64,000 bases of DNA from Plazaster borealis (Eukaryota; Echinodermata; Asteroidea; Forcipulatida; Labidiasteridae): NCBI GenBank assembly GCA_021014325.1, contig CM037469.1, positions 13,830,663 to 13,894,662 of the forward strand. Direction: 5' to 3'. The position numbers and the translations under genes are program-made. Under the pieces are notes generated by a model. The model had not been told where the DNA came from, searched no databases, and saw only the letters and a list, made by a program, of their open reading frames with translations. Below, piece after piece: positions 45,531 to 55,206 of this stretch (its first letter is position 1; every line of letters begins with the position of its first letter).

Positions 45531-46137
45531 AATTGTAATGAAGTTATTACACGGTTTCAAGTTTGATTTGCCTGAACGTGAGATTGATTTTTCTTAATAG
45601 GTGTTGAATTTGCATGATAAAGACTCGGGAAAGTACTAAGTATGTGCTTTTAAAAAAGGTCGGTGTACAGGTAAAACCGAAATAATATTGATAATTGATA
45701 ATTTTTTAATTTTTTAAAACTTTTTCAAACAAGTTGATGAGCGTTCCTTCTGACAGCATGTACTTGATTTCGCTTTGGGTGAATGGGGTGGCTCAATGGC
45801 TAAACGGTTAAAAGGAATAAGTAACTACCGGTAAGTTATGTTGGCTTTTCAAAATAAATTACAACGATAATACCTTTCGCCCAGGAAGTGGTTAAGAAAT
45901 AGGACAGTTCTTTTCAGAACTTGGTAGTCTCCCGAATTCCGAAATCTACTCTGCAGCAGTAGAATACATAGCAAGACAAGTTCTCAAAGAACAACATCTA
46001 CACGGCGAAGGTTTATAGATATACACATTTATATACATAGATACCTCACCATGCAATGCCTAAAATCCTATAAACAACAATTGATTAGCTTTTACTGGTA
46101 ACAACCATGTGGTTCAAGTATTTTTGGGAAAGGTATT

Positions 46138-46348
46138 GTCTTCATGAAGACGAAGAGAGTCGTCTTCCTGAAGACAAGTAGAACACACCGCTCGAAACGT
46201 CGAGACTCTACTCTTAAAGCCTATTCCACCCAGTTCTGTTGAGAATCAATGCTTCTCGTGATGGCGGATGGAGATTTTAATCACTTGTTGTTACTCATAA
46301 ACAAACTCAGTTCTTTTCCCTACACCGTGCGAAGCTACCAATCTTATG
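46138..46348 (+). mobile_element. Penelope-like repeat fragment (unit A)
   Basis: Contains CCGCTCGAAACGTCGAGACT and CCCTACACCGTGCGAAGCTA, the diverged equivalents of words in 58880-59040. The CTGATGA word is CTGAAGA here, so any ribozyme-like core is broken. The unit B copy is near 51168-51378. Confidence 0.55.
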
Positions 46349-46609
46349 AGTACTTACTTTATTTGTTCTGCTTTCAGCTGATTAAATGTGGTGGTGCCTT
46401 ACTAATTATTGGATAACCAGTTCACCATCCAGAGATGTTTGAAACATTGTGACAATTGTTCTAAGTCTTTTAAGACGCTACTGTGGATGCAGAGTTAGTG
46501 AGTTCAGTTTCCTTAAAGATTGTCTTCTATGAGAAGGTAAATCTCGGCCCATTATCGCGGAAACCTACAGAGGACTTTACTGACGGTCTATCGATGCCCG
46601 ATATTGTTT

Positions 46610-47536
46610 TCAATCATCCGCCCGGTCCAGTCTACCCGCCAGTGTTTTGAGCGCCTTTCTGAATTGTTTGTATTTGATGGCATAAATGAAAGGGTTGGCA
46701 CAACTGTTCACTGATACCATTGCTACTGTTATAAGATAAATGGTAGAGGAAAAATCGATGTCATATCCAAGGGAAAAGAGTGTAAATATGAAGCAGTTGG
46801 GCGTCCAGCAGACGGTAAAGGTTACGAAGACAATCAGGAGGGTCTTGAAGGTGTTACGTCGGGCTCGCATCAGGGACTCTCTCTGGTTGTCGATAGCTCC
46901 ACCCTCACCAGAGATAGCAGCTGCCGGTGCAGGTCCAACTCTCCCAGCTCCCTTCTTCAAGACTACTGAGATGTGGACGTAGACAATCAGCATCACAACA
47001 ACAGGAATCATGTAGATAACACTGACAGTCGCAACTCCAAGTACCTCTGGATGTTTCACCGACTTCTGCAAACACTTCCCATTTTCAAGAACCCGGAGAA
47101 AGATGTTGTAAGTAACGAACAGAAATGCTGAAATCCAGACACAGAGTAGAGCTACAGTAACATTTCTACGAGTGCCTACAACTTGGTATTTGAAAGGAAA
47201 CACTATCGCTAGGTACCTCTCCAGAGTCAAAGCTACCAGGTTGAAGGTGGAGGTGGTAAAAATGGCCCAAATGAAGTACTGAGAAACCCAAATGTGGCAC
47301 ATGAGTATCCCTCCAACCCCGGACGGGATTGGGTCTGGGATGGGTATCAGACTGCTGAGTAGAATCAGAAGCGATCCGAAGAAATCGATTACAGCTTGGT
47401 TGAAGATGAAGGCGTTGGTGATAGTGTGCATGAAGTGGACTTTGGCGATCACTACACACACTAAACCATTACCACAGACGCCAAGAACTCCAACGATACA
47501 CTGAAAAGTCTTAAGAGCTAAACTCTGTTCTGCCAT
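46610..47536 (-). CDS. Class A (rhodopsin-like) GPCR, orphan, copy A
   Basis: An intronless 308-residue seven-transmembrane receptor of the plasma membrane. TM1 is about 10-33 (N23 in GNGLVC), TM2 about 41-63 (D51), TM3 about 78-110 (C80 at its start, ERY 106-108 replacing DRY), TM4 about 124-146 (W134), TM5 about 168-194, TM6 about 229-254 (CWTP 243-246) and TM7 about 265-287 (NPFIY 281-285). C80 and C155 can form the usual extracellular disulphide. The N-terminus is very short, with no signal peptide and no glycosylation site before TM1. I chose the ATG at 47536 (MAEQ) because the third copy also begins MAEQ; an in-frame GTG lies two codons upstream. It couples presumably to G proteins; the ligand is unknown. 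The style recalls lineage-expanded echinoderm receptors, an inference from memory. Confidence 0.93.
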   Translation of the reverse strand: MAEQSLALKTFQCIVGVLGVCGNGLVCVVIAKVHFMHTITNAFIFNQAVIDFFGSLLILLSSLIPIPDPIPSGVGGILMCHIWVSQYFIWAIFTTSTFNLVALTLERYLAIVFPFKYQVVGTRRNVTVALLCVWISAFLFVTYNIFLRVLENGKCLQKSVKHPEVLGVATVSVIYMIPVVVMLIVYVHISVVLKKGAGRVGPAPAAAISGEGGAIDNQRESLMRARRNTFKTLLIVFVTFTVCWTPNCFIFTLFSLGYDIDFSSTIYLITVAMVSVNSCANPFIYAIKYKQFRKALKTLAGRLDRADD

Positions 47537-47700
47537 GTTCACAAGCGAAGTGTTCTAAGCAGCAGATGTAGCTGATGCAGGATCAATCATAACAAATGAA
47601 AATGTCACAAGAGAAGCACACCTCTTATTTATCGAGTCATATCCAATGGTCAATGCAGTTGTCAACCACTTTTCAATAGCTATTTCTAAACAATTCAATT
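47537..47700 (-). promoter_or_regulatory. Candidate core promoter of GPCR copy A
   Basis: Read on the minus strand, upstream of the ATG there is CCATTGGATATGACTCGATA followed by AATAAGAGG, giving a TATA-like GATAAATAAGAGG at about 47622-47634, roughly 90 bp before the start codon. The unit B equivalent reads CCCGATAATATGAGG, so the AT box differs. No start site is proven. Confidence 0.4.
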
Positions 47701-48473
47701 TTTACTCCACATATCATGAAAAATGCATCCTTGTGGAGCATTCTTTTGTCCTTTCCATTGTCCCTGCACTTAGCAGTTTCTCATAGACTTTCCTTGTGGA
47801 GCCTTCATGGAGTCCTTTTATTTTCCATTTTTTTTGCTGTTTTCTTGGTCTCCATAATGTACCGAAAGTAGAGCAATGGACGCGTGTAGGAAAAATTCTT
47901 AAACTACATAATAATCTAATCATTTTGTACATTAATATAATAAGAGTAATATTGAATGGGTTGCATAAGGAAACGCAGCTTCTTTTTTTCCTCTCCTTTT
48001 TTTTATAGAGAGATTCAACTAGCCAAATTCTAGAATTGATCAAAACGTTTACGAAATGAATCAAGAAAATAGTATGTAAAAGCACTTCCAAAACACTTTT
48101 TTCTGAAAAAAAAAATACATTACAATTTTCCACAAAAATTATCCATCATACAACACTTGTTTTTACTCCTCAGGAATACAATACGACCATGTCTATATTT
48201 TATTAAAGGCTTGTAGATGATGACAATATTTATATAAAAAAAGGAGAAGTTGCGGCCAGCTCCCGAAAGAAAGGGATATTAAGTTTATACATGTTTGTTT
48301 GTAGATGCTTGGCACCTCTGAAAAATAGTGTTTTACTGAGAGGTCTCCCCGGGATAAAGAAGAAATAAAAAAATTAATACATAAATAAAGTTGGGCCATC
48401 TTAAACTGGGATGCATAATTTAAAGTTTCATAAATCAGAAAGACTTATTTGCCATTATTATATTGACATGATT

Positions 48474-48886
48474 GTGGTTACATTCGAAAAAACTTCTGGA
48501 TCAGAATTGATCCGAATCCGGGTCCGTTGGGGCCTGACCCATTTCTGGGTCAGTATGACCCGGAATCTGTGGGCGTTTAAGAATCCACGGCTTCGGCTTC
48601 GGATTCGGCTCAGGCTAGCTAGGCCCCTCAGTTGTTTTGACTTTACGCGTGCTATGCGTTCAGGGATTCAGACGAGAGAACGGAGCCTGAAGTCTAAGCC
48701 TGAGCCTGAGCCTCCGTTTCGTAAGACGTCAAAATGACCCAGAAATGGGTCAAACTCACGAAGGATCGGGGTTTATATACAATTTTTAACCCTATTCTGG
48801 GTCAGCCTGACCCAGAAATGGGTCAGGCCCTCTGGAACCCGGAATCTGGGTTAAGTCCGACCCGGGAGTTTTTAAAGTGTAGCATT
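48474..48886. mobile_element. GGGTCA element in unit B, first copy
   Basis: Equivalent of 43446-43856. Exact GGTCAnnnTGACC palindromes lie at 48548-48560 and 48800-48812. Confidence 0.8.
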
Positions 48887-49254
48887 TAAAATTTGTATAT
48901 TATTCAATATTTATCTATTTATACTCAACATAGTGTACAAAATAAGACAAAGGCAACACTTATGGTTGCGTGATCTCTCTCTAGTCCCAGAACCACAAGC
49001 TGCTGCATGAAAACTTAGAGGTACAGTTTGCAAGACACTTGCAGTAAATTAATAGAATTGCCGTATACTATAGGGCTTTTTCTTTTCGCGCAATTCGTCT
49101 TTTCCGTTAATACTTACAATAAATGACATATTATTCCATGCTCATAATTAATAATTCATAAAAGAACAATAATATGTCTCATGTAGTGCAGATTAACACA
49201 CGTTGATCACAATTGTGTTTGAAGGATTTACCTGGAGTTTCAATATTCCTACTG

Positions 49255-49658
49255 ATATAAAGGGATTGTATACGTTTGGTAATTGGAACCCACTGTTTGC
49301 TTCAATACTATATAATTTATGTATATGTATACTAAAGATTTAATTAACCTGTGAAAATTTCTTTTCAAAAGGTGGTAGCGTTTTTGAGATATTGCCGAAA
49401 ATCTGGAGCGGTTATGTCCACGCAGGAAGAATAATCTGCAATTGGAATACACTATCTGGGAAACGTTACTGCAGTAACGCTTCTGAGATTCAAATGGGGG
49501 ATAAAAACTGATATATCTTTTTCCATAACCGCAGTACTTCGAAGTGAAAGGTTTCTCAAAATGCATTATACTATCCAAAGCTGCTGTACTTCTTCCGAGT
49601 AAGTTTGTATTGCCGTTAATTTTCAGAGTCATTACCAAACGTATACAGACCCTTTAAT
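49255..49658 (-). mobile_element. MITE family 2 in unit B
   Basis: ATAAAGGGATTGTATACGTT to ACGTATACAGACCCTTTAA, with an intact hairpin AACGTTACTGCAGTAACGCT. It is more like the family consensus than the unit A copy. Confidence 0.9.
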
Positions 49659-49848
49659 CCTGAGGCATCGGGTTTTGGGGTGTTTTTTTTTTTACAATCA
49701 CCATGATGAAAGAAAATTACATTATTTGTAGTACTGAATGAGCACAAGGGACAACATTCACCTCAGAATATTCATTAACTATTGTTCCCATCATTTTTAT
49801 TAGGATTAAACAAGTCAACTGTACTAGCGAGGGAATCACAAAAGTATA

Positions 49849-50560
49849 CGCTCAAAACCCCTGGGTGTGAATTGACCCGAATTCCGGATCATAAAGAGGA
49901 CTCATTTCTGGGTCAGTACAACCTGGGCCCAATGTCATACGGCTGCTTAAGCACAAAAAGTAGCTAAGCATAACAAAATCACGCTTACCAGAATAAGTTT
50001 ACCAGCCAAACTGCCATGTCACAAGTACAACTTGTGACTGCTCATTTCTGCTTAGCAGCAAATTGTTAAGCAATATTTTCTGTTAAGCAGCTATATCACA
50101 CTGACCCCAAACTGGGTGGTCGGGTTGGCGTATAGTGGTATCTCGGGGTTTTCTTCCCACATCTAAAACTGAAACTTTCTTCCTTGTCTTCATCCATATT
50201 ATCCCTTTTGAGATATGGTGGACACTATAGGAGTGCACTGTTTGGTTTGGGTGTATACAGATAGATTTACCAAAACCCAATAGCGCCCTCGTAGTGTGTC
50301 CACCAAATCTCAAAATTGCTAATTGGGGTCTTGGCATGCAAGTGCAGTGATTAAGTTTGATTTTCTGAGAGTCCTCGGCTTTAGGCATAAATCAGAATAA
50401 ATGAAATGATATGAAACTGTCGAACTGACGTTGAATCATAGTCAAAATCCACATTTCTAACCAGTTTCCCGGGTCAGCCTGACCCATAAGTGGTTCAGGT
50501 TTCCATGGGACCCGGAAACCGCGGTCAATTTTGACCCAAAAAACAGGAGTTTTAGGGTGT
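49849..50560. mobile_element. GGGTCA element with nested insertions (unit B)
   Basis: Same nest as 44819-45530, with the 108-bp MITE at 50207-50314. The exact palindrome is at 50472-50484. The left half has lost its first GGGTCA (CTGGGTGTGAATTGACCCG). Confidence 0.75.
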
Positions 50561-51167
50561 AATTGTAATGAAGTTATTACACGGTTTCAAGTTTGATTTG
50601 CCTGAACGTGAGATTGATTTTTCTTAATAGGTGTTGAATTTGCATGATAAAGACTCGGGAAAGTACTAAGTATGTGCTTTTAAAAAAGGTCGGTGTACAG
50701 GTAAAACCGAAATAATATTGATAATTGATAATTTTTTAATTTTTTAAAACTTTTTCAAACAAGTTGATGAGCGTTCCTTCTGACAGCATGTACTTGATTT
50801 CGCTTTGGGCGAATGGGGTGGCTCAATGGCTAAACGGTTAAAAGGAATAAGTAACTACCGGTAAGTTATGTTGGCTTTTCAAAATAAATTACAACGATAA
50901 TACCTTTCGCCCAGGAAGTGGTTAAGAAATAGGACAGTTCTTTTCAGAACTTGGTAGTCTCCCGAATTCCGAAATCTACTCTGCAGCAGTAGAATACATA
51001 GCAAGACAAGTTCTCAAAGAACAACATCTACACGGCGAAGGTTTATAGATATACACATTCATATACCTAGATACCTCACCATGCAATGCCTAAAATCCTA
51101 TAAACAACAATTGATTAGCTTTTACTGGTAACAACCATGTGATTCAAGTATTTTTGGGAAAGGTATT

Positions 51168-51378
51168 GTCTTCATGAAGACGAAGAGAGTCGTCTTCCTG
51201 AAGACAAGTAGAACACACCGCTCGAAACGTCGAGACTCTACTCTTAAAGCCTATTCCACCCAGTTCTGTTGAGAATCAATGCTTCTCGTGATGGCGGATG
51301 GAGATTTTAATCACTTGTTGTTACTCATAAACAAACTCAGTTCTTTTCCCTACACCGTGCGAAGCTACCAATCTTATG
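51168..51378 (+). mobile_element. Penelope-like repeat fragment (unit B)
   Basis: Equivalent of 46138-46348 with the same CCGCTCGAAACGTCGAGACT and CCCTACACCGTGCGAAGC words. It inherited the insertion by segmental duplication, so it is not an independent copy. Confidence 0.55.
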
Positions 51379-51639
51379 AGTACTTACTTTATTTGTTCTG
51401 CTTTCAGCTGATTAAATGTGGTGGTGCCTTACTAATTATTGGATAACCAGTTCACCATCCAGAGATGTTTGAAACATTGTGACAATTGTTCTAAGTCTTT
51501 TAAGACGCTACTGTGGATGCAGAGTTAGTGAGTTCAGTTTCCTTAAAGATTGTCTTCTATGAGAAGGTAAATCTCGGCCCATTATCGCGGAAACCTACAG
51601 AGGACTTTACTGACGGTCTATCGATGCCCGATATTGTTT

Positions 51640-52566
51640 TCAATCATCCGCCCGGTCCAGTCTACCCGCCAGTGTTTTGAGCGCCTTTCTGAATTGTTTG
51701 TATTTGATGGCATAAATGAAAGGGTTGGCACAACTGTTCACTGATACCATTGCTACTGTTATAAGATAAATGGTAGAGGAAAAATCGATGTCATATCCAA
51801 GGGAAAAGAGTGTAAATATGAAGCAGTTGGGCGTCCAGCAGACGGTAAAGGTTACGAAGACAATCAGGAGGGTCTTGAAGGTGTTACGTCGGGCTCGCAT
51901 CAGGGACTCTCTCTGGTTGTCGATAGCTCCACCCTCACCAGAGATAGCAGCTGCCGGTGCAGGTCCAACTCTCCCAGCTCCCTTCTTCAAGACTACTGAG
52001 ATGTGGACGTAGACAATCAGCATCACAACAACAGGAATCATGTAGATAACACTGACAGTCGCAACTCTAAGTACCTCTGGATGTTTCACCGACTTCTGCA
52101 AACACTTCCCATTTTCAAGAACCCGGAGAAAGATGTTGTAAGTAACGAACAGAAATGCTGAAATCCAGACACAGAGTAGAGCTACAGTAACATTTCTACG
52201 AGTGCCTACAACTTGGTATTTGAAAGGAAACACTATCGCTAGGTACCTCTCCAGAGTCAAAGCTACCAGGTTGAAGGTGGAGGTGGTAAAAATGGCCCAA
52301 ATGAAGTACTGAGAAACCCAAATGTGGCACATGAGTATCCCTCCAACCCCGGACGGGATTGGGTCTGGGATGGGTATCAGACTGCTAAGTAGAATCAGAA
52401 GCGATCCGAAGAAATCGATTACAGCTTGGTTGAAGATGAAGGCGTTGGTGATAGTGTGCATGAAGTGGACTTTGGCGATCACCACACACACTAAACCATT
52501 ACCACAGACGCCAAGAACTCCAACGATACACTGAAAAGTCTTAAGAGCTAAACTCTGTTCTGCCAT
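51640..52566 (-). CDS. Class A GPCR, orphan, copy B
   Basis: A 308-residue receptor, identical to copy A except residue 167 (Gly in A, Arg here), at the start of TM5. By line-by-line reading I find three nucleotide differences in 927 (47038/52068, 47357/52387, 47453/52483); the other two are silent. All landmarks are intact: C80, ERY 106-108, C155, CWTP 243-246, NPFIY 281-285. An arginine near the outer end of TM5 might affect folding or ligand contact, but the effect is unknown. The start is MAEQ at 52566, with the same in-frame GTG two codons upstream as in copy A. Confidence 0.93.
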   Translation of the reverse strand: MAEQSLALKTFQCIVGVLGVCGNGLVCVVIAKVHFMHTITNAFIFNQAVIDFFGSLLILLSSLIPIPDPIPSGVGGILMCHIWVSQYFIWAIFTTSTFNLVALTLERYLAIVFPFKYQVVGTRRNVTVALLCVWISAFLFVTYNIFLRVLENGKCLQKSVKHPEVLRVATVSVIYMIPVVVMLIVYVHISVVLKKGAGRVGPAPAAAISGEGGAIDNQRESLMRARRNTFKTLLIVFVTFTVCWTPNCFIFTLFSLGYDIDFSSTIYLITVAMVSVNSCANPFIYAIKYKQFRKALKTLAGRLDRADD

Positions 52567-53015
52567 GTTCACAAGCGAAGTGTTCTAAGCAGCAGATGTA
52601 GCTGATGCAGGATCAATCATAACAAATGAAAATGTCACAAGAGAAGCACGCCTCATATTATCGGGTCATATCCAATGGTCAATGCAGTTGTCAACCACTT
52701 TTCAATAGCTATTTCTAAATAATTGCAATTTTTAGTACTCCACATCATGAAAAATGCATCCTTGTGGAGCATTCTTTTGTCCTTTCCATCGTCCCTGCAC
52801 TTAACAGTTTCCCATAGACTTTCCCTGTGGAGCCTTTATGGAGTCCTTTTATTTTCCCTTTTTGTTGTTGTATCCTTGGTCTCCATAATGTACCGAAAGT
52901 AGAGCAATGGACGCGTGTAGGAAAAAAATATTCAAACTGCATGATATTCTAACCATTTTGTACATTATTATAATGAGAGTAATATTGAATGGGTTGCATA
53001 AGGAAACGCAGCATC

Positions 53016-53553
53016 CTTTAGGCAAATATCAAACGTAGAATAATTTGGAAATATTTAGTCAATCTTATTTCATACATAGCTAGCTGAAAGGGACACGTTG
53101 CCTTAGTTTTGGGCTATCAAAGCGTTTGTTATGAAATGAGTTGAATTGGTTGGAATGACGTTTTGAAAGGAGAATATAATGATCCACACAAATATGCCTC
53201 GAAATTGTGTGGTTTTCCTTTAGTTTGTAACAATGTTACACAACAAATTCAAAAATAGTGCTGAATTTGTTGGAAACAAAGCAACAAATCATGGGATGTA
53301 TTTATTATTATTTTTAAAAAAATAGTTTGCAGAAATGTTTAATTTGGTCACAATATCTGTAAACACGATTGAATGTTTGCTAACATTTTGGCCGTCCATG
53401 CAAATGTATAATATTTGTATCTTTTCATCTTGTTGTTTTAGTTGAACAACCGGTTATAGGTTATATCTAATGGTGACGTACATACACGTAATGATCACAT
53501 GGTTTGTGTGTCCTCGTCTTATTGGTCGGCGTCTCACTGAGATCCAGGGTAGT
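53016..53553. other. No gene recognised
   Basis: Unique DNA after the tandem duplication; AT-rich with no credible frame. Confidence 0.4.
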
Positions 53554-53555
53554 TA

Positions 53556-53738
53556 TTCATATAGACCTTTATGCACATGATGTCATTGCAGTAGGGCGCC
53601 CTCCCCTAGTGGTCACAAGGAGGTTGTTCATTGGCCAAACATGTGCTCCGCGCGTACAAATTTGTGTGTTTCCATTGTTTCGTCATCAGTTTACCTCTAA
53701 GATGGCGGCTGGATGACGCCAATGCATAAGGTCTATTA
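53556..53738. mobile_element. Short MITE with ATAGACCTTTATGCA ends
   Basis: CATATAGACCTTTATGCACA at the left is inverted at the right as CAATGCATAAGGTCTAT. The interior includes CTAAGATGGCGGCTGGATGA. The ends match over about 15 bp with one gap. No coding frame of note. Confidence 0.7.
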
Positions 53739-53870
53739 TACTGCCGCTATATAGACAGTCAATTTTCACTTGTATCTAGTTGTAAGATCTGAGTGCATTC
53801 AAGTAACCATTAATAATTTTGATTCGCATCAAAAGATTCTTCTCATTGGTATTTCATTCACTTCCCTTCA

Positions 53871-54472
53871 CTGTAAACTCAGAAACTCCCAAGTCAGAGT
53901 TGACCTGATTTCACCAAAAGATAAGACTAGTCTTATGTGAAGTTAGGACCACTAACTGGTCTTAACTTAAGACTAGTCCTATCTCTTAGCATTGCCTAGG
54001 ACTAGTCCTAAGTTGGGAAGAGTTTTGTGAAATCGAGGGAGCCATACCCATTCCCGGGTTAGGGTGACCCGGAAACTGGTTAGAATTGACCATAGTTTTG
54101 ACCGCATGAGGGCGCTTTCTTCAGGGAATGTCTTGCATCACAGATACAGTTTCATCTTATTTTAATTGCCTGTATGTAGTTTTCTTGCATCATTGACGAA
54201 ATACATAAACATAATGATAACAAAAATGAAAACCCCCCGTTTGTTTTCTTGTTTTTCTTCACGTACAAATTGGTCCACAAACGCCCTCACGCGGTCAAAA
54301 ATACGACGAATTGGGATTTTTAATTAGCTCGGATTCTGCGTCAGTTTGACCCATATACTGGTCATGTTGACACAGATTCCAGGTCACACTGACCCACAAA
54401 AAGGGGTCAGGCCCCACTGGGACACTGAACAGAGTCAATTCTGACCTGGTAGTTTTTAGAGTGTGGAGAATG
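53871..54472. mobile_element. GGGTCA element carrying two nested foldback elements
   Basis: The outer parts AACTCAGAAACTCCCAAGTC and CCTGGTAGTTTTTAGAGTGT belong to the GGGTCA family (diverged; no exact palindrome remains). Nested in it are a 120-bp foldback at 53917-54037 (TGATTTCACCAAAAG to TTTTGTGAAATCGAG, with AGACTAGTCTTA and GGACTAGTCC palindromes) and a roughly 208-bp element at 54094-54301 (TTTTGACCGCATGAGGGCGC to GCCCTCACGCGGTCAAAA). Confidence 0.75.
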
Positions 54473-54474
54473 CT

Positions 54475-55110
54475 TGTATATCTCACCAATGGTTCACTGA
54501 TTTAGAAAAGGTGAGTATAAAGGCGTGTGGTGGTTTTTTATGTGTGTACTCCAGGTATCGGCATTCTTCGCTTACACAGCTAGCGGAGATTGGTGACTCC
54601 AAGCGGAGAATTCGGCGGTAAGCACAGCCAAGAAATTGAGAATGCCTGTATATCTCACCAATGGTTCACTGATATAGAAAAGGTGAGTATAAAGGCATGT
54701 GTTTTTATTTTCTTCTGAGATTCAGTAGGCTGAAACCTGTACAAAAGGTGCCCTCAGTTAGCTGTGCTACAATTACTCTTAAAAGAATCAAAGACAATAT
54801 ATGCTGAAATACGATTATATGGCTTTATAGAACTGTGTTATCCCGCAAACAATGACAAGAATGGATTCCCCCCGTAGTGAACCCCCATGAGACTGTCCAT
54901 CTATGAAATTTTCCAGATATCAGGAAGCTAATCAAATTTTATTCCTTCCTTAAGGACCTAATTAACCATCAGTTGGATTCAAATGTTATTTTTTTTAAAT
55001 CTTCACAATAAAGACAAGGTCGTAAGAATGACCTTGTTATACTACGTACTAGAGCAAAAAGTGATTCAAGGACATAAAAACCTATACAAAGATTTCCCAA
55101 TGTGGTTAAA
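54475..55110. repeat. Segment S, copy 1
   Basis: Contains TATATCTCACCAATGGTTCA twice (about 54477 and 54650), then ATTCCCCCCGTAGTGAACCC, CATCAGTTGGATTCAAATG and CCTATACAAAGATTTCCC. Most of the segment recurs at 57360-57890, and its last third at 58263-58413. No gene recognised. Confidence 0.75.
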
Positions 55111-55206
55111 GGCAATTGTACAGGTAAGCCTAATATACAGGATACAGGGTGGCCAGTCCTGAATGAACTTTCCTGTTTATCTTCTGGCGGAGTATTTCTT
55201 CTCATT

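Larger units (their letters stand above)
42951..47990. repeat. Tandem duplication unit A (about 5.03 kb)
   Basis: This unit matches 47991-53015 in the same order at a constant offset near 5030 bp. Both units start at TTTTTTTCCTCTCC followed by AGAGAGATTCAACTAGCC. Each unit holds the same repeats and one minus-strand GPCR gene. Differences are frequent at the ends and in the 44.2-44.6 kb element, but rare from about 45.0 to 47.6 kb. Confidence 0.95.
47991..53015. repeat. Tandem duplication unit B (about 5.03 kb)
   Basis: Second copy of 42951-47990, directly adjacent. It ends at GTTGCATAAGGAAACGCAGC, which in unit A is followed by the start of unit B. The junction shows a T/C-rich word (TTTTTTTCCTCTCC) common to the unit start and to the preceding DNA at 42945-42966, suggesting a microhomology or slippage origin. 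Confidence 0.95.

Noticed and set aside
47537..47542. GTG start two codons upstream of the GPCR ATG
   Set aside because: Animal genes rarely start at GTG, and all three copies share MAEQ at the ATG.
43446..48886. 108-codon plus-strand frames at 43383-43709 and 48411-48737 as genes
   Set aside because: They lie mostly in a dispersed GGGTCA element present in both duplication units and have no recognisable domain.
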